Below are positions 1 through 8,358 of a stretch of DNA of 64,000 bases, piece by piece (within the stretch, counting starts at the first letter, position 1; each line of letters starts with the position of its first letter). The position numbers and the translations under genes are program-made. Below the pieces are notes generated by a model. That model was given only the letters and a program-made list of their open reading frames with translations, was not told the origin of the DNA and searched no databases. The DNA comes from Myxococcus virescens. Its GTDB lineage: Bacteria; Myxococcota; Myxococcia; Myxococcales; Myxococcaceae. The stretch is taken from contig NZ_FNAJ01000003.1 of NCBI RefSeq assembly GCF_900101905.1, forward strand, positions 124,001 to 188,000, in the 5' to 3' direction.

Positions 1-1
1 T

Positions 2-1162
2 CCGCACATCCTCACGGACGTGCTGAAGATGCTGACCAAGGAAGACCTGATTCCGGCCGCCGCGAACCGGTTCATGTTCAACCTGGGCCCCATCCTGGCC
101 TTCGCGCCCACCTTCGCCCTGTTCGCCGTGGTGCCCGCCGGTCCGTCCGTGCAGGTGTTCGGCCACAACGTGGACATGGTGGTGGCCACGCCGGACTTCG
201 GCGCCCTCTACGTGCTCGCCATCGCCTCGCTGGCTGTCTACGGCACCGCGCTGGCCGGCTGGGCCTCCAACAACAAGTTCGGACTGCTGGGCGGCGTGCG
301 CGCCACCTCGCAGATGATCGCCTACGAGGTCGCGCTCGGCCTGTCCCTGGTCGGCATCTTCCTCACGTTCTCCTCGGTGCAGTTCCCGGCCATCATCGGT
401 GACATCGGCAACGCGCTCACCGGCGGCACCGGCCAGGGCCGCTACCTGTGGCGCACGGACGGCGCCTTCGACCTGGGGCTGCCCGCGTGGGGCATCTTCA
501 TCCAGCCGCTGGGCTTCCTGCTCTTCTTCGCCGCGTCCTTCGCGGAGACCAAGCGCGCCCCGTTCGACCTGCCGGAAGGCGAGTCGGAGATCATCGGCTA
601 CTTCGTTGAGTACTCCGGCATGAAGTTCGGCCTCTTCATGATCTCCGAGTTCGTGGAGGTCGTGGTCCTGGCCGGCGTGACGACGGCGTTCTTCTTCGGC
701 GGCTACCACCTGCCCTTCGGCAACGAGTGGCTGGCCAACCTGCCCATCATGCAGGAGCACGGCTGGCTGCTGGGCACCATCCTGGGCACGGTGTTCTGGC
801 TGAAGGTGCTGTTCCTCATCTGGGTGCAGCTGCTCATCCGCTGGACGTTCCCCCGCTTCCGCTACGACCAGATTCAGTCGCTGGGCTGGAAGATCCTCCT
901 CCCCCTCGGCCTGGTGAACGTGTTCGTGACCGGTGCGCTGGTCCTCTGGGATCCGTCCCTGCGGGCGCTGGCGGTCCTCGGCCTCGCGGAGATTGGTATC
1001 CTGGTGGTGTTGACCACGACGACGAAGGTCCCCGCGGGCGGTGCGCACGGGGCGCACGCCGGCCATGGTCACGACCACGGACATGGCCACGCCCACGGTG
1101 GGCACGCGGCCCATGACCTGCCGGCGCACGCCCACGGCGTGGCCCCGGCCTCCACCCACTAG
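2..1162 (+). CDS. nuoH: NADH-quinone oxidoreductase subunit H, 5' truncated by window
   Basis: This is the quinone-site membrane subunit of respiratory complex I, which links the peripheral iron-sulfur arm to the proton-pumping arm in the inner membrane. The frame is open from base 2, so the true start lies outside the window; a GTG at 20 falls inside the conserved helix region and is not the start. About seven hydrophobic segments are visible. The family signature RAPFDLPEGESEIIGYFVEY lies near bases 554-613, with the EYSGMKF motif just after it. The last 40 or so residues are an unusual tail very rich in His and Gly (about 1040-1162), absent from the roughly 325-residue E. coli NuoH. nuoI follows after 42 bp, as in standard nuo operons. 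Confidence 0.96.
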   Translation, partial: PHILTDVLKMLTKEDLIPAAANRFMFNLGPILAFAPTFALFAVVPAGPSVQVFGHNVDMVVATPDFGALYVLAIASLAVYGTALAGWASNNKFGLLGGVRATSQMIAYEVALGLSLVGIFLTFSSVQFPAIIGDIGNALTGGTGQGRYLWRTDGAFDLGLPAWGIFIQPLGFLLFFAASFAETKRAPFDLPEGESEIIGYFVEYSGMKFGLFMISEFVEVVVLAGVTTAFFFGGYHLPFGNEWLANLPIMQEHGWLLGTILGTVFWLKVLFLIWVQLLIRWTFPRFRYDQIQSLGWKILLPLGLVNVFVTGALVLWDPSLRALAVLGLAEIGILVVLTTTTKVPAGGAHGAHAGHGHDHGHGHAHGGHAAHDLPAHAHGVAPASTH

Positions 1163-1204
1163 GCCGCCCCTTTCGGCCCCAGCATCCGGGAATCGAGAAC
1201 CATC

Positions 1205-1969
1205 ATGGCCTACAAGGTAAGCAAGGACCCTCGCACGGATATCCGCGAGCGGACCTATGTGCCCAACCTGCTCCGCGGCCTGGGCATCACCGCGAAGCAC
1301 TTCTTCCGCAACCTCTTCGGGACGCGTGACACCAACACGCAGGTGGTGGACCGCACCGGCGCCAGCCTGATGACGACGGTGGCGTACCCCGAGGAGAAGC
1401 CCATCTACCCCGAGGGCTACCGCGGCCTGCACCGGCTGGTTCCGCGCGAGGACGGCAAGCCGCGCTGCGTGGCTTGCTACATGTGCGCCACCATCTGCCC
1501 GGCGCAGTGCATCTACATCGAGGCGGGTGAGTACGAGGACGAAGCCTCGGACTCCGAGGACCGCGTCATCGAGAAGTACCCCACCCAGTTCGTCATCGAC
1601 GAGCTGCGGTGCATCGTGTGCGGCCTCTGCGTGGATGCGTGCCCCAAGGACGCCATCCGCATGGACACCTACATGCACACCCCGCCCGAGTACACGCGGC
1701 AGAACTTCGTCTACGACATCCCGAAGCTGCTCAAGGGCGCGCCGGTGTCCCACCCGTCGGACCCGTGGAACAAGCGCGAGGGCTCCGAGGAGCCGCACCA
1801 CGTCCACAAGGAAGCGCACACTCGCATCGGTGAGGGCCTGGTGGAGCTGAAGCTGCCGCACGGAGAGCACGGCGGCCACGGCAAGGCGCTGCCCGCGGGG
1901 GCCCAGGCGGGCCACCAGGCCGTCGTCACGCAGCAGGGCCCCATCCAGGTGACGAAGTTCATCAAGTGA
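1205..1969 (+). CDS. nuoI: NADH-quinone oxidoreductase subunit I (two 4Fe-4S clusters)
   Basis: This complex I peripheral-arm subunit carries clusters N6a and N6b and passes electrons towards the quinone site. The 254 residues hold two complete cluster motifs: C88, C91, C94, C98 ([11 protein letters not shown]) and C136, C139, C142, C146 ([11 protein letters not shown]). It is longer than the common 160-180 residue form. The N-terminus has a basic amphipathic stretch ([17 protein letters not shown]) typical of the membrane-facing helix, and the C-terminal 65 residues are a low-complexity His/Gly-rich extension. The ATG start sits 42 bp after nuoH. A strong terminator 42 bp downstream suggests this is the end of the nuo transcript. 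Confidence 0.96.
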   Translation: MAYKVSKDPRTDIRERTYVPNLLRGLGITAKHFFRNLFGTRDTNTQVVDRTGASLMTTVAYPEEKPIYPEGYRGLHRLVPREDGKPRCVACYMCATICPAQCIYIEAGEYEDEASDSEDRVIEKYPTQFVIDELRCIVCGLCVDACPKDAIRMDTYMHTPPEYTRQNFVYDIPKLLKGAPVSHPSDPWNKREGSEEPHHVHKEAHTRIGEGLVELKLPHGEHGGHGKALPAGAQAGHQAVVTQQGPIQVTKFIK

Positions 1970-2011
1970 ATCCAGATTCCCAGTGAGGCCGTAGCGGCCT
2001 CACCAGGACTC

Positions 2012-2058
2012 CCGGCCCGCCCTCCCGCGTTGAAGCGGAAGGCGGGCCGGCGCTTTTT
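2012..2058 (+). terminator. Rho-independent terminator after nuoI
   Basis: A perfect 10-bp stem (ccggcccgcc at 2012-2021 with ggcgggccgg at 2041-2050) is extended inward by near-complementary bases and followed by gctttttc. It sits 42 bp after the nuoI stop and probably ends the complex I operon. Confidence 0.88.
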
Positions 2059-2124
2059 CAGGGGGCTGGTGGTGAAGCTGAACCTCTTCAATACGCTTGA
2101 TGGCGGCCTCCCGGAGACGCCGCC

Positions 2125-2490
2125 GTGAAGCGCTACCGCTTGTCGGTGTGCAAGGGCTCCAGCTGCAAGGCGGGCGGCGCGGACGCCGTCTACGCCGAGG
2201 CCCGGGACGCCCTCTCCGGCCAGGGGCTGGTGCCGCGCTGTGAGCTGTACCGCGGCGGCTGCTACGGCTTCTGCCACATGGGGCCCAACGTCGTCGTCCG
2301 TGAGGACACCGGCCGCAAGAGAGACCCGCTCTCTCCCGAGGACTACCAGCTCATGGGCTGGCCGGGAGAGGTGTACTACTCGGCGATGACGGCGGAGAAG
2401 ATGCGCCGCGTGGTGACGGAGCACATCGCGAAGGACGCCCCGGTGAAGGAGCTCTTCGGCCAGCCGGACTCGGACGACGGCGAGGCATGA
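2125..2490 (+). CDS. Thioredoxin-like [2Fe-2S] ferredoxin
   Basis: This is a 121-residue protein of the thioredoxin-like [2Fe-2S] ferredoxin family, related to the NuoE C-terminal domain. Cysteines at C9, C14, C46 and C50 (CKGSSC near the N-terminus and GGCYGFC in the middle) fit the family ligand pattern; C39 is extra. The GTG start is supported by GGAG 8 bases upstream. It lies just beyond the nuo terminator, so it is probably transcribed separately although it may act in electron transfer. Its stop is one base from the stop of the convergent cyclase gene. Family assignment is firm; the redox partner is unknown. Confidence 0.87.
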   Translation: MKRYRLSVCKGSSCKAGGADAVYAEARDALSGQGLVPRCELYRGGCYGFCHMGPNVVVREDTGRKRDPLSPEDYQLMGWPGEVYYSAMTAEKMRRVVTEHIAKDAPVKELFGQPDSDDGEA

Positions 2491-2491
2491 C

Positions 2492-5098
2492 TCACGCCGC
2501 AGCGGCGGTGGGCTCGCCCTCCTCCATGCCGTGCACGCCGTCCCAGTCCGTGGGCGGCGGCGTGACGAGGAAGCGGGCGCAGCGGCCGACGTAGAGCGCG
2601 GCGACGGTGTCCTGGTACGCGTGTGAAGCGCGCTCGAAGAGGGCATGCGCCTCCGCGAAGCGGCGCTGGTGGTAGGCGGTGAGGGCCTGCTCGTGGAGCG
2701 CGAGCTGCTCCTGCATGCGGGGCGTGATTTCTCCGCGGCGCGCCACCAGCTCATGCACGCGCACCGGCTGCGGCCGGCCCTTGAAACGCACCAGGTCCAC
2801 CACGCGGAAGACGTAGCTGCCGCTGGCGAGCTGCGCGGTGGTGTCCCCGGCCAGCACGTAGGTGCCGTACACCTTGTTGATGGCCTCCAGCCGCGAGGCC
2901 AGCCCCACCGCGTCTCCGAGCACGGTGTAGTTGGACTTCATCTCGCTGCCCAGGTCGCCCACCACCAACTCCCCGGTGTCCACGGCCGCGCGGAAGCTGA
3001 GGCGGTGGCCGTACTTCTTCTCCCAGGCGGACTGGCGCTCGGTCAGCACCTCCCGCATCTTCAGCGCCGCCTCGCAGGCCAGGTGTGCGTGGCGGTCCGT
3101 GCGCACCGGCGCGCCCCAGAAGGCCAGCACCGAGTCGCCGATGTACTTGTCCACCTGCCCCGCCGTGGACCGCACCACCGCGGAAATCTCGGTGAGGTAC
3201 GCGTTGAAGAGGCCCACCAGTTGCTCGGGCGGCATGCTCTCCGACAGCCGCGTGAAGCCTTCGATGTCACAGACGTACACGGACATCTTCCGGCGCTCGG
3301 GGCGCATCAGGCTCAAGTCCCGCGCAACGAGGCGGGCCACGTCCGGGCTGACGTAGCGGCCGAGCGCGTTGTGCACGAAGTCGCGAATCTGCCGCTCCGT
3401 CCCGTAGGCGTAGCGGATGGTGGCGACGAAGGCGCCCACCATGGCCAGCAGCGGCCCGGCCATGGCCACCCACAGCCGCTGTTCGACGAAGACGTACGCG
3501 GCACCGAAGGCGTAGCCCGCGGCCGCCGCCACCAGGAAGCCCACGTAGAGCACGGCGCCGCGCACCGAGCGCAGCAGGAAGCTGAGCGACAGCGCCAGGA
3601 AGGCGCCGAGGAAGGCCAGCCCCACCGTGAGGAGCAGATCCAAATCTGGCGCCGCGCGGGTGATGCCCTCCGAACGGAGGATGTTGGCCAGCGCCTGCCC
3701 CAGAATCGCGCCCCCCGGCGTCTCCGGCCCCAGGGGCGTGGAACGCAGGTGCGCGGACTCGCCGGCGGTCCGCGTGAGGACGACGGTGCGGCCTTCCAGG
3801 TCATTCTCGAAGCGCGCGGGGCGCTCGTCCGCCACGTCGAAGACGTTGAGGAGCACGTTCCACGCGCGGATGGAGCGCGCCAGCGAGCCGCGTGAGCCCC
3901 GGCCCGCGTTGGGCGCATCCCAGCGCAGCAGGCTCAGGCCCGAGTCGCTCATCGGGAACGCGTACTGGTCCCCCACGTGCAGCTTGCCGTCCGCGTAACG
4001 GAGCGAGCGCGTACCGGCGAGCCGCATGGCCGCGGCCAGGGGCAGCGACGGCAGGATGTGGCGCTTGCCGCGCACGGTGTAGCTCATGAGGTGCGCCACG
4101 GCGCGCACGCGCCCGTCCCGGCCCGCCACGAGCGTGGACGCACCGAAGCCCGCGCTTCCGCTCAACAGCGGCACCACGGGGTGCTGAACCTGGCGCAGCT
4201 CGATGAGCTTCGCCGCGTCCAGTCCCTCCACCTGGACCTCCGCCAGCGCGATGAAGAGCTCCGTGGGGCCCACGCGGTAGCTGTCGTCCGCGGCGCGGCG
4301 CTCCTCGATGACATGCGCGGTGGCGCCCAGGCGTGAGCCCAGCGCCCTGCCGTCCGCTTCGTCCGTGGCGCCGCCCCAGACCTCCACCTGGCTGCCCGCG
4401 GGGATGATGAAGGCCGGGCGCTGCGCCGCGAGCACGGCCTGCGCGCGCAGGGAGGCCGCCTCGGATGCGTCATAGACGCCCAGCTTCACGCGGTACGGCC
4501 ACAGGCGGTTGGCGGGGGGCAGCACCCGGGGACCCTGCGCTTCCCAGGTGAACGACAGCAGCGCCCGGCCCGGGTCCTTCGCCAGCTGCGCGGCGAAGGC
4601 CGCGTCGTCGCAGGAGAGCGACGAGGCCGACGCGGACGAGGCTTCGGCGCAGGCGTTGGGGCTCAGGTCCGTGAAGGGCAGGTCCACGAGCACCAGCAGC
4701 GCCCCCTCCTGGACCAGCCGGTGCACCATGCGGCCCACGAGGTGGCGCGGCCAGGGCTGCGTGGCGACGCCAGGGCGCACATCCTGGCGGGCCTCTGCCA
4801 GCGTCTCGTCGTCGATGGCGATGACGACGGCCTCGTCGGGACGCTCGGAGCGCTCGCCCAGCTCCCGCACGCGCCAGTCGTAGGTGACACGCTCCCAGCC
4901 TTCCAGCCAGGCCTGCGCGGCATCCACCGCCGCGGAGGGGACCCAGGCCGACGGCGGGTCCTTGGGCGGCACGAGGCCCGTGGGGCGCAGGTACACGAGC
5001 AGCCCCAGCACGCCTCCAAAGAGGAGGGCCATCAACAGGGAGACGCCAAGCCGCTTCAGGAAGCGCCGGCCTGCGGAGTGAACGCGGTGACCTTGCAC
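2492..5098 (-). CDS. CHASE2-domain class III adenylate/guanylate cyclase
   Basis: This is a membrane sensor cyclase of 868 residues. A first membrane helix (about 17-36) is followed by a large extracytoplasmic CHASE2 sensor (about 60-460, beginning near YDWRVRELGE with VVIAIDDETLA), then three membrane helices (about 470-560). The class III cyclase domain spans about 600-790. Metal-binding aspartates D611 (VCDIEGFTRL) and D655 (KYIGDSVLAFWG) are present, and the lysine of VDKYIGD (K651) favours ATP as substrate. The usual transition-state Asn of the VNxAxR motif is Gly732 here (GDAVGLASRLE), so activity may be reduced or altered. About 75 helical residues follow. The start is GTG without a clear Shine-Dalgarno sequence. 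Confidence 0.9.
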   Translation of the reverse strand: MQGHRVHSAGRRFLKRLGVSLLMALLFGGVLGLLVYLRPTGLVPPKDPPSAWVPSAAVDAAQAWLEGWERVTYDWRVRELGERSERPDEAVVIAIDDETLAEARQDVRPGVATQPWPRHLVGRMVHRLVQEGALLVLVDLPFTDLSPNACAEASSASASSLSCDDAAFAAQLAKDPGRALLSFTWEAQGPRVLPPANRLWPYRVKLGVYDASEAASLRAQAVLAAQRPAFIIPAGSQVEVWGGATDEADGRALGSRLGATAHVIEERRAADDSYRVGPTELFIALAEVQVEGLDAAKLIELRQVQHPVVPLLSGSAGFGASTLVAGRDGRVRAVAHLMSYTVRGKRHILPSLPLAAAMRLAGTRSLRYADGKLHVGDQYAFPMSDSGLSLLRWDAPNAGRGSRGSLARSIRAWNVLLNVFDVADERPARFENDLEGRTVVLTRTAGESAHLRSTPLGPETPGGAILGQALANILRSEGITRAAPDLDLLLTVGLAFLGAFLALSLSFLLRSVRGAVLYVGFLVAAAAGYAFGAAYVFVEQRLWVAMAGPLLAMVGAFVATIRYAYGTERQIRDFVHNALGRYVSPDVARLVARDLSLMRPERRKMSVYVCDIEGFTRLSESMPPEQLVGLFNAYLTEISAVVRSTAGQVDKYIGDSVLAFWGAPVRTDRHAHLACEAALKMREVLTERQSAWEKKYGHRLSFRAAVDTGELVVGDLGSEMKSNYTVLGDAVGLASRLEAINKVYGTYVLAGDTTAQLASGSYVFRVVDLVRFKGRPQPVRVHELVARRGEITPRMQEQLALHEQALTAYHQRRFAEAHALFERASHAYQDTVAALYVGRCARFLVTPPPTDWDGVHGMEEGEPTAAAA

Positions 5099-5175
5099 GG
5101 GTGGTCCGGAGGATACCCCGAGATGGGCCCGCGCGCGGTCGTCGTTGCGGGGGTGCCTGCTATGCTCGTGCTCCC

Positions 5176-6027
5176 ATGAAACGCACCCTGGTGTCCGCGG
5201 CGCTCGCCGCCTCCTCCCTCGCCTTCCTGGCTTGCGACCTGGAGCAGCTCACCGCCGACCACGTCATGGTCGGCACGCTGCTCTCCACCCCGGAGGTGGA
5301 AGTCTCCGCTTCCGCGATGGCCGGCTATGACGCGGGCACCTTCAGCCCGGACGGTGGCGACGTGCTCGCCCTGCCCGCGCAGACGGCCGCCATCGTCTTC
5401 TTTGGCAGCAAGACGGGTGAGAACTCGCAGCCCTCCGGCCTGGCGGGGGCCGAAATCACCGTGCAGCCGGTCGGTGGCGAGGCCACGGCGCTCGCGGACG
5501 AGGGCTCCGGCAACTACCGCCGCACCAGCGTGGGCGCCTCCGACTTCACCTACCAGCCTGGCGCCACCTACCAGTTCATCGCGAACCGGGGTGGCACGCG
5601 CTACGTGGGCCAGGTGGACGACGCGCCGATGAAGGAGACCATCGCCGCGCTGCACCCGCCCGAAGGCTTCCTGCGCATCGACGCGAGCACGCCCCTGTCC
5701 TTCGACCGGCCGGCGCCCCCGGCGAATACGGACCGCACGCTCGGCTTCGTCACCGTGGTGCCCCTGAGCGCCGAGGGCGCGCAGGGCGAGCCGACGTACA
5801 CCAACCTGCCCTCCACGCCGGTCCAGTTCCTCCAACTGGTGGGCCTGCCGGGCCCGTACCGCGAGGCCCGCGTGACGATTCCGGGCACCGCCTTCCCCGA
5901 GCGCGAGCAGACCTACCTGGTCATCTTCCACGCCGTGCGAATGGGCGGCGCCGAATCCGGCAACCTGTTCCTCGGCAGCGCGCTGCTGGCGGGCACCGCC
6001 GAGGTGGGCGTGGTGCGCACGCGCTAG
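5176..6027 (+). CDS. Putative lipoprotein of unknown function
   Basis: The product has 283 residues. A signal peptide (MKRTLVSAALAASSLAFLAC) ends in a cysteine that could be lipidated, although F-L-A before the Cys is an imperfect lipobox. The mature part is largely beta-predicted, with no cysteines or catalytic motif that I recognise. It resembles the conserved myxobacterial lipoproteins of unknown role. The ATG at 5176 was chosen because it begins the signal peptide; an in-frame GTG at 5101 would bury it. It is divergent from the cyclase gene, with about 77 bp for both promoters. Confidence 0.72.
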   Translation: MKRTLVSAALAASSLAFLACDLEQLTADHVMVGTLLSTPEVEVSASAMAGYDAGTFSPDGGDVLALPAQTAAIVFFGSKTGENSQPSGLAGAEITVQPVGGEATALADEGSGNYRRTSVGASDFTYQPGATYQFIANRGGTRYVGQVDDAPMKETIAALHPPEGFLRIDASTPLSFDRPAPPANTDRTLGFVTVVPLSAEGAQGEPTYTNLPSTPVQFLQLVGLPGPYREARVTIPGTAFPEREQTYLVIFHAVRMGGAESGNLFLGSALLAGTAEVGVVRTR

Positions 6028-6052
6028 GACGGCCCCACCGGCGCGAGGCGCG

Positions 6053-6976
6053 TCAGCCCACTTCGATGTCCAGCCCGATGCGCCCTTCCAGCTTGAGGCG
6101 CAGCAGGTGCCCCGCGAAGCGCTCGGACTCCTCGCGGGAGAGGACGTTGCGGAAGGCCGTCCCGTCCGCGACCTCCACCTCCAGCACCACGCCCCGTTGA
6201 AGCAGCCGGAAGAAGTCCTCGCCTCCCGAAGGGCGCGGAACGAACACGGGGAGGAAGCCCTTTAGCGGCACCACCTCCCCTGCCCCCCGCACGCGCGACT
6301 CCAACCCCACCGCGTCCGGACGCACTTCGTCCGCGGCCACGCCCGCGTCGGCATAGAGCGGCGCGGGCGGCAGCGACACATCCTCGGTCGCGTCATCCAG
6401 CAGGAAGCCGTACCGGGACGGAATCCTGGCCGCGAACAGGAAGCACAGCAGCACGGGCGTGTCTCCGGACACGCGCTCCAGATGGAGAATCGCGCGCTCC
6501 GTTCCCACGCGGCGCAGCAGCAACGTCAGGGATGGGCGGCTCGCGCTCAGGTAGCGCTGGACGCGGTCCTTGAGCGTGGCCCGAATCTCCGCGAAGGCCT
6601 CGGCATGCTTCGCCTCGCTCTCCGCCTCGCGCCGGGCAAGCGCGTCGCGGGCCTGCGTCAGCTTGTCCTCCGCGTCCCGCAGGAAGTCCCCTGAAGCGGC
6701 GGGCGGAGTCACCAGCGCGGGCTCGGCGCCCGACGGAGGTGTCAGCCCCGCGGCGCGCACCGCGCCCAGCAGGAACGAGCCCTGCTGCTCCAGCCGCTCG
6801 CGCTCCTCACGGAAGCGCAGGCGCGATGCGGCGTGCTCCACCTGGAGCTCCAGCCACGCCTCATACCCGGACTCCAGCGTCTCCAGCGCGCGCAGCCGCG
6901 CCAGCGCCGCGTCCGGGCTCACGCCCTCGCTGGCCCCGGCGTGCTTCACCATCCCACCCTGCGTCGTCTCGCTCAC
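6053..6976 (-). CDS. Hypothetical protein with N-terminal coiled coil
   Basis: A 307-residue cytoplasmic protein I do not recognise. Residues 25-75 and about 100-145 are charged helical stretches rich in Glu, Arg and Ala (for example RLRFREERERLEQQ) that predict coiled coil. The C-terminal 150 residues look globular and mixed alpha/beta, starting about SLTLLLRRVGTERAILHLERV. There is no signal peptide or membrane segment. It is convergent with the lipoprotein gene, the two stops being 25 bp apart. The long ORF with myxobacterial codon bias supports it as a real gene. Confidence 0.7.
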   Translation of the reverse strand: MSETTQGGMVKHAGASEGVSPDAALARLRALETLESGYEAWLELQVEHAASRLRFREERERLEQQGSFLLGAVRAAGLTPPSGAEPALVTPPAASGDFLRDAEDKLTQARDALARREAESEAKHAEAFAEIRATLKDRVQRYLSASRPSLTLLLRRVGTERAILHLERVSGDTPVLLCFLFAARIPSRYGFLLDDATEDVSLPPAPLYADAGVAADEVRPDAVGLESRVRGAGEVVPLKGFLPVFVPRPSGGEDFFRLLQRGVVLEVEVADGTAFRNVLSREESERFAGHLLRLKLEGRIGLDIEVG

Positions 6977-7087
6977 GGCCGTGGACTCTAACCGGCTCCA
7001 AACGGGAAGGCCCCCACCCGCGGCCGTTGCCGGCGCGAATGGAGGCCCCTGGCCCCGTCCGGGGCCGTGTGCGGCGGATGCCGCGAA

Positions 7088-7387
7088 TCAGGCGGTGCGA
7101 GACACGGTGCCCTGCGGGCCCGTCTGCGCCGCGCCCTCGGAGGAGCGGCCGACCGCGTTGGACAGGTACTCCTGGCCGCTGTGCAGGCGCTGACGGAGGT
7201 CATCCCGCAGCTGGTTGCCCGGCTTGGGCGCCAGCAGCAGGCCCAGGCCCGCGCCCACGAGGATGCCCGCGGCGAAGGCGCCCACGACGGGCAGGAGCGT
7301 GTCCACCGTGTCCCGACGCGTCTCCAGGCCCACCAGGTGCAGCAGGTCGTCCTTGTCCAGCTTCTTGAGGTTGTTGAAGTTCACCAT
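7088..7387 (-). CDS. YtxH-like small membrane protein
   Basis: A 99-residue protein with a central glycine-rich hydrophobic helix (VVGAFAAGILVGAGLGLLLA) followed by PKPGNQLRDDLRQRL, the classic YtxH/gas-vesicle-like arrangement of a Gly-zipper helix and a charged amphipathic tail. Such proteins are often stress-induced and envelope-associated; its role here is unknown. ATG at 7387 is supported by GGAG about 8 bases upstream. It is the last of five consecutive minus-strand genes for small membrane proteins. Confidence 0.78.
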   Translation of the reverse strand: MVNFNNLKKLDKDDLLHLVGLETRRDTVDTLLPVVGAFAAGILVGAGLGLLLAPKPGNQLRDDLRQRLHSGQEYLSNAVGRSSEGAAQTGPQGTVSRTA

Positions 7388-7427
7388 TTGAGACTCCGGG
7401 GGTTGTGGGGTGGAGGAAAGCCCGGCC

Positions 7428-7862
7428 TCAGTACGTCGGCGGGCGAGGAGTGCCTGCGGAAGTGGCGTTCGCCGAGGCGGAGCCCTGCGGGCCCGGACCA
7501 GCCATACCACGTCCAGTTTGATAGCCCTGGAAGGCCGCTTCCGCCATGCCCAACAGCTCATCCTTGACCAGTGGCAGCGCCGCGAGGCGCACGCCGAGCC
7601 GGAGGATGCGCGCCGTCAGCGGCGTGAAGAGCCCGCCGCCCAGCAGATAGCCGACGCCCACGGCGGCCGCCATCATCCCGTACGGGTTGCGCTCCACGCG
7701 CCCCCGCAGGTCCAGCGTCTGCCCCAAGTCCGTCACCGCGCCGCGCGCGTCGGACCAGAGCTGCTGCGCGTCGCTGCCAATGTGGTCCACTCGCTGCCCG
7801 AAGCCGCCGCCCTGCGGGTCCTGAGGCATGCCATTGCCCGATGCACCTGGAAACGTCGTCAT
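7428..7862 (-). CDS. Small membrane-associated protein of unknown function
   Basis: A 144-residue protein with a Gly/Gln-rich N-terminus, an amphipathic helix (VDHIGSDAQQLWSDARGAV), and a segment ERNPYGMMAAAVGVGYLLGG that closely parallels the NP-containing Gly-rich helices in the two neighbouring upstream genes. The tail is Gly/Pro/Ser-rich and probably disordered. The ATG at 7862 has GAGGG 6-9 bases upstream. It lies between the DUF883-like gene and the YtxH-like gene, 35-40 bp from each, in what looks like one transcript. Confidence 0.72.
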   Translation of the reverse strand: MTTFPGASGNGMPQDPQGGGFGQRVDHIGSDAQQLWSDARGAVTDLGQTLDLRGRVERNPYGMMAAAVGVGYLLGGGLFTPLTARILRLGVRLAALPLVKDELLGMAEAAFQGYQTGRGMAGPGPQGSASANATSAGTPRPPTY

Positions 7863-7897
7863 GCGTTCACCCTCTCGTGTGGTTCCAGCGCGCGTCT

Positions 7898-8098
7898 TCA
7901 GCGGCGCGAGGCAATGCGTCCGACGAGGAAACCCACGGCCACGGCGCCCAGCAGGCACGTGCCCGGATTGGCGCGGATGAAGCTCACCACGCGGTTGTTC
8001 AGGTCCACGATGTTCTGACGGGCCTCATCAATCTGCGGCACCACGCGGTCCTGAAGCTCACGCGCCTTGTCGGCCATCTGCTGCGGATTCATCTCCAT
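7898..8098 (-). CDS. DUF883/ElaB-like small membrane protein
   Basis: A 66-residue protein with an amphipathic N-terminal helix (MADKARELQDRVVPQIDEAR) and one C-terminal membrane helix, FIRANPGTCLLGAVAVGFLVG, ending in RIASRR. This matches the ElaB/YqjD/DUF883 pattern of inner-membrane-anchored, possibly ribosome- or stress-associated proteins. The Shine-Dalgarno GAGGAG abuts an ATG at 8107 with no spacer but sits 9 bases from the ATG at 8098, so I chose 8098. It shares the NP-x-VGFLVG motif with the adjacent gene products. Confidence 0.75.
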   Translation of the reverse strand: MEMNPQQMADKARELQDRVVPQIDEARQNIVDLNNRVVSFIRANPGTCLLGAVAVGFLVGRIASRR

Positions 8099-8136
8099 CG
8101 AAGCCATCTCCTCAATTGGGGGTACTACGGCAGTCG

Positions 8137-8358
8137 TCAGTCGCGCGAGCCCAACCAAAAGCCCACCACGAACGCCGCGCCTACACACGCGTAGGGATTG
8201 CGGCTCACCCACTGGCGCCAATCGGCGGCCACGGCCACTTCCTCGCGAAGGGCACTCACGGACGTGGCCAGCTCGGCGCGCGTGCGCTCGATTTCGGCAC
8301 GCAGGTCCGCGCTGCTGCGGGGGCTGTAGGCCTTGGGCTGTCCATTGCTACCGGCCAT
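8137..8358 (-). CDS. DUF3618 family small membrane protein
   Basis: A 73-residue protein. Residues about 17-45 (ADLRAEIERTRAELATSVSA) match the DUF3618 motif, an amphipathic helix found in small envelope proteins of high-GC bacteria. The C-terminus is a single membrane helix (RNPYACVGAAFVVGFWLGS). AAGGAG lies 7 bases before the ATG at 8358. The start lies 11 bp inside the upstream holin-X-like gene, so translation is probably coupled. Confidence 0.8.
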   Translation of the reverse strand: MAGSNGQPKAYSPRSSADLRAEIERTRAELATSVSALREEVAVAADWRQWVSRNPYACVGAAFVVGFWLGSRD

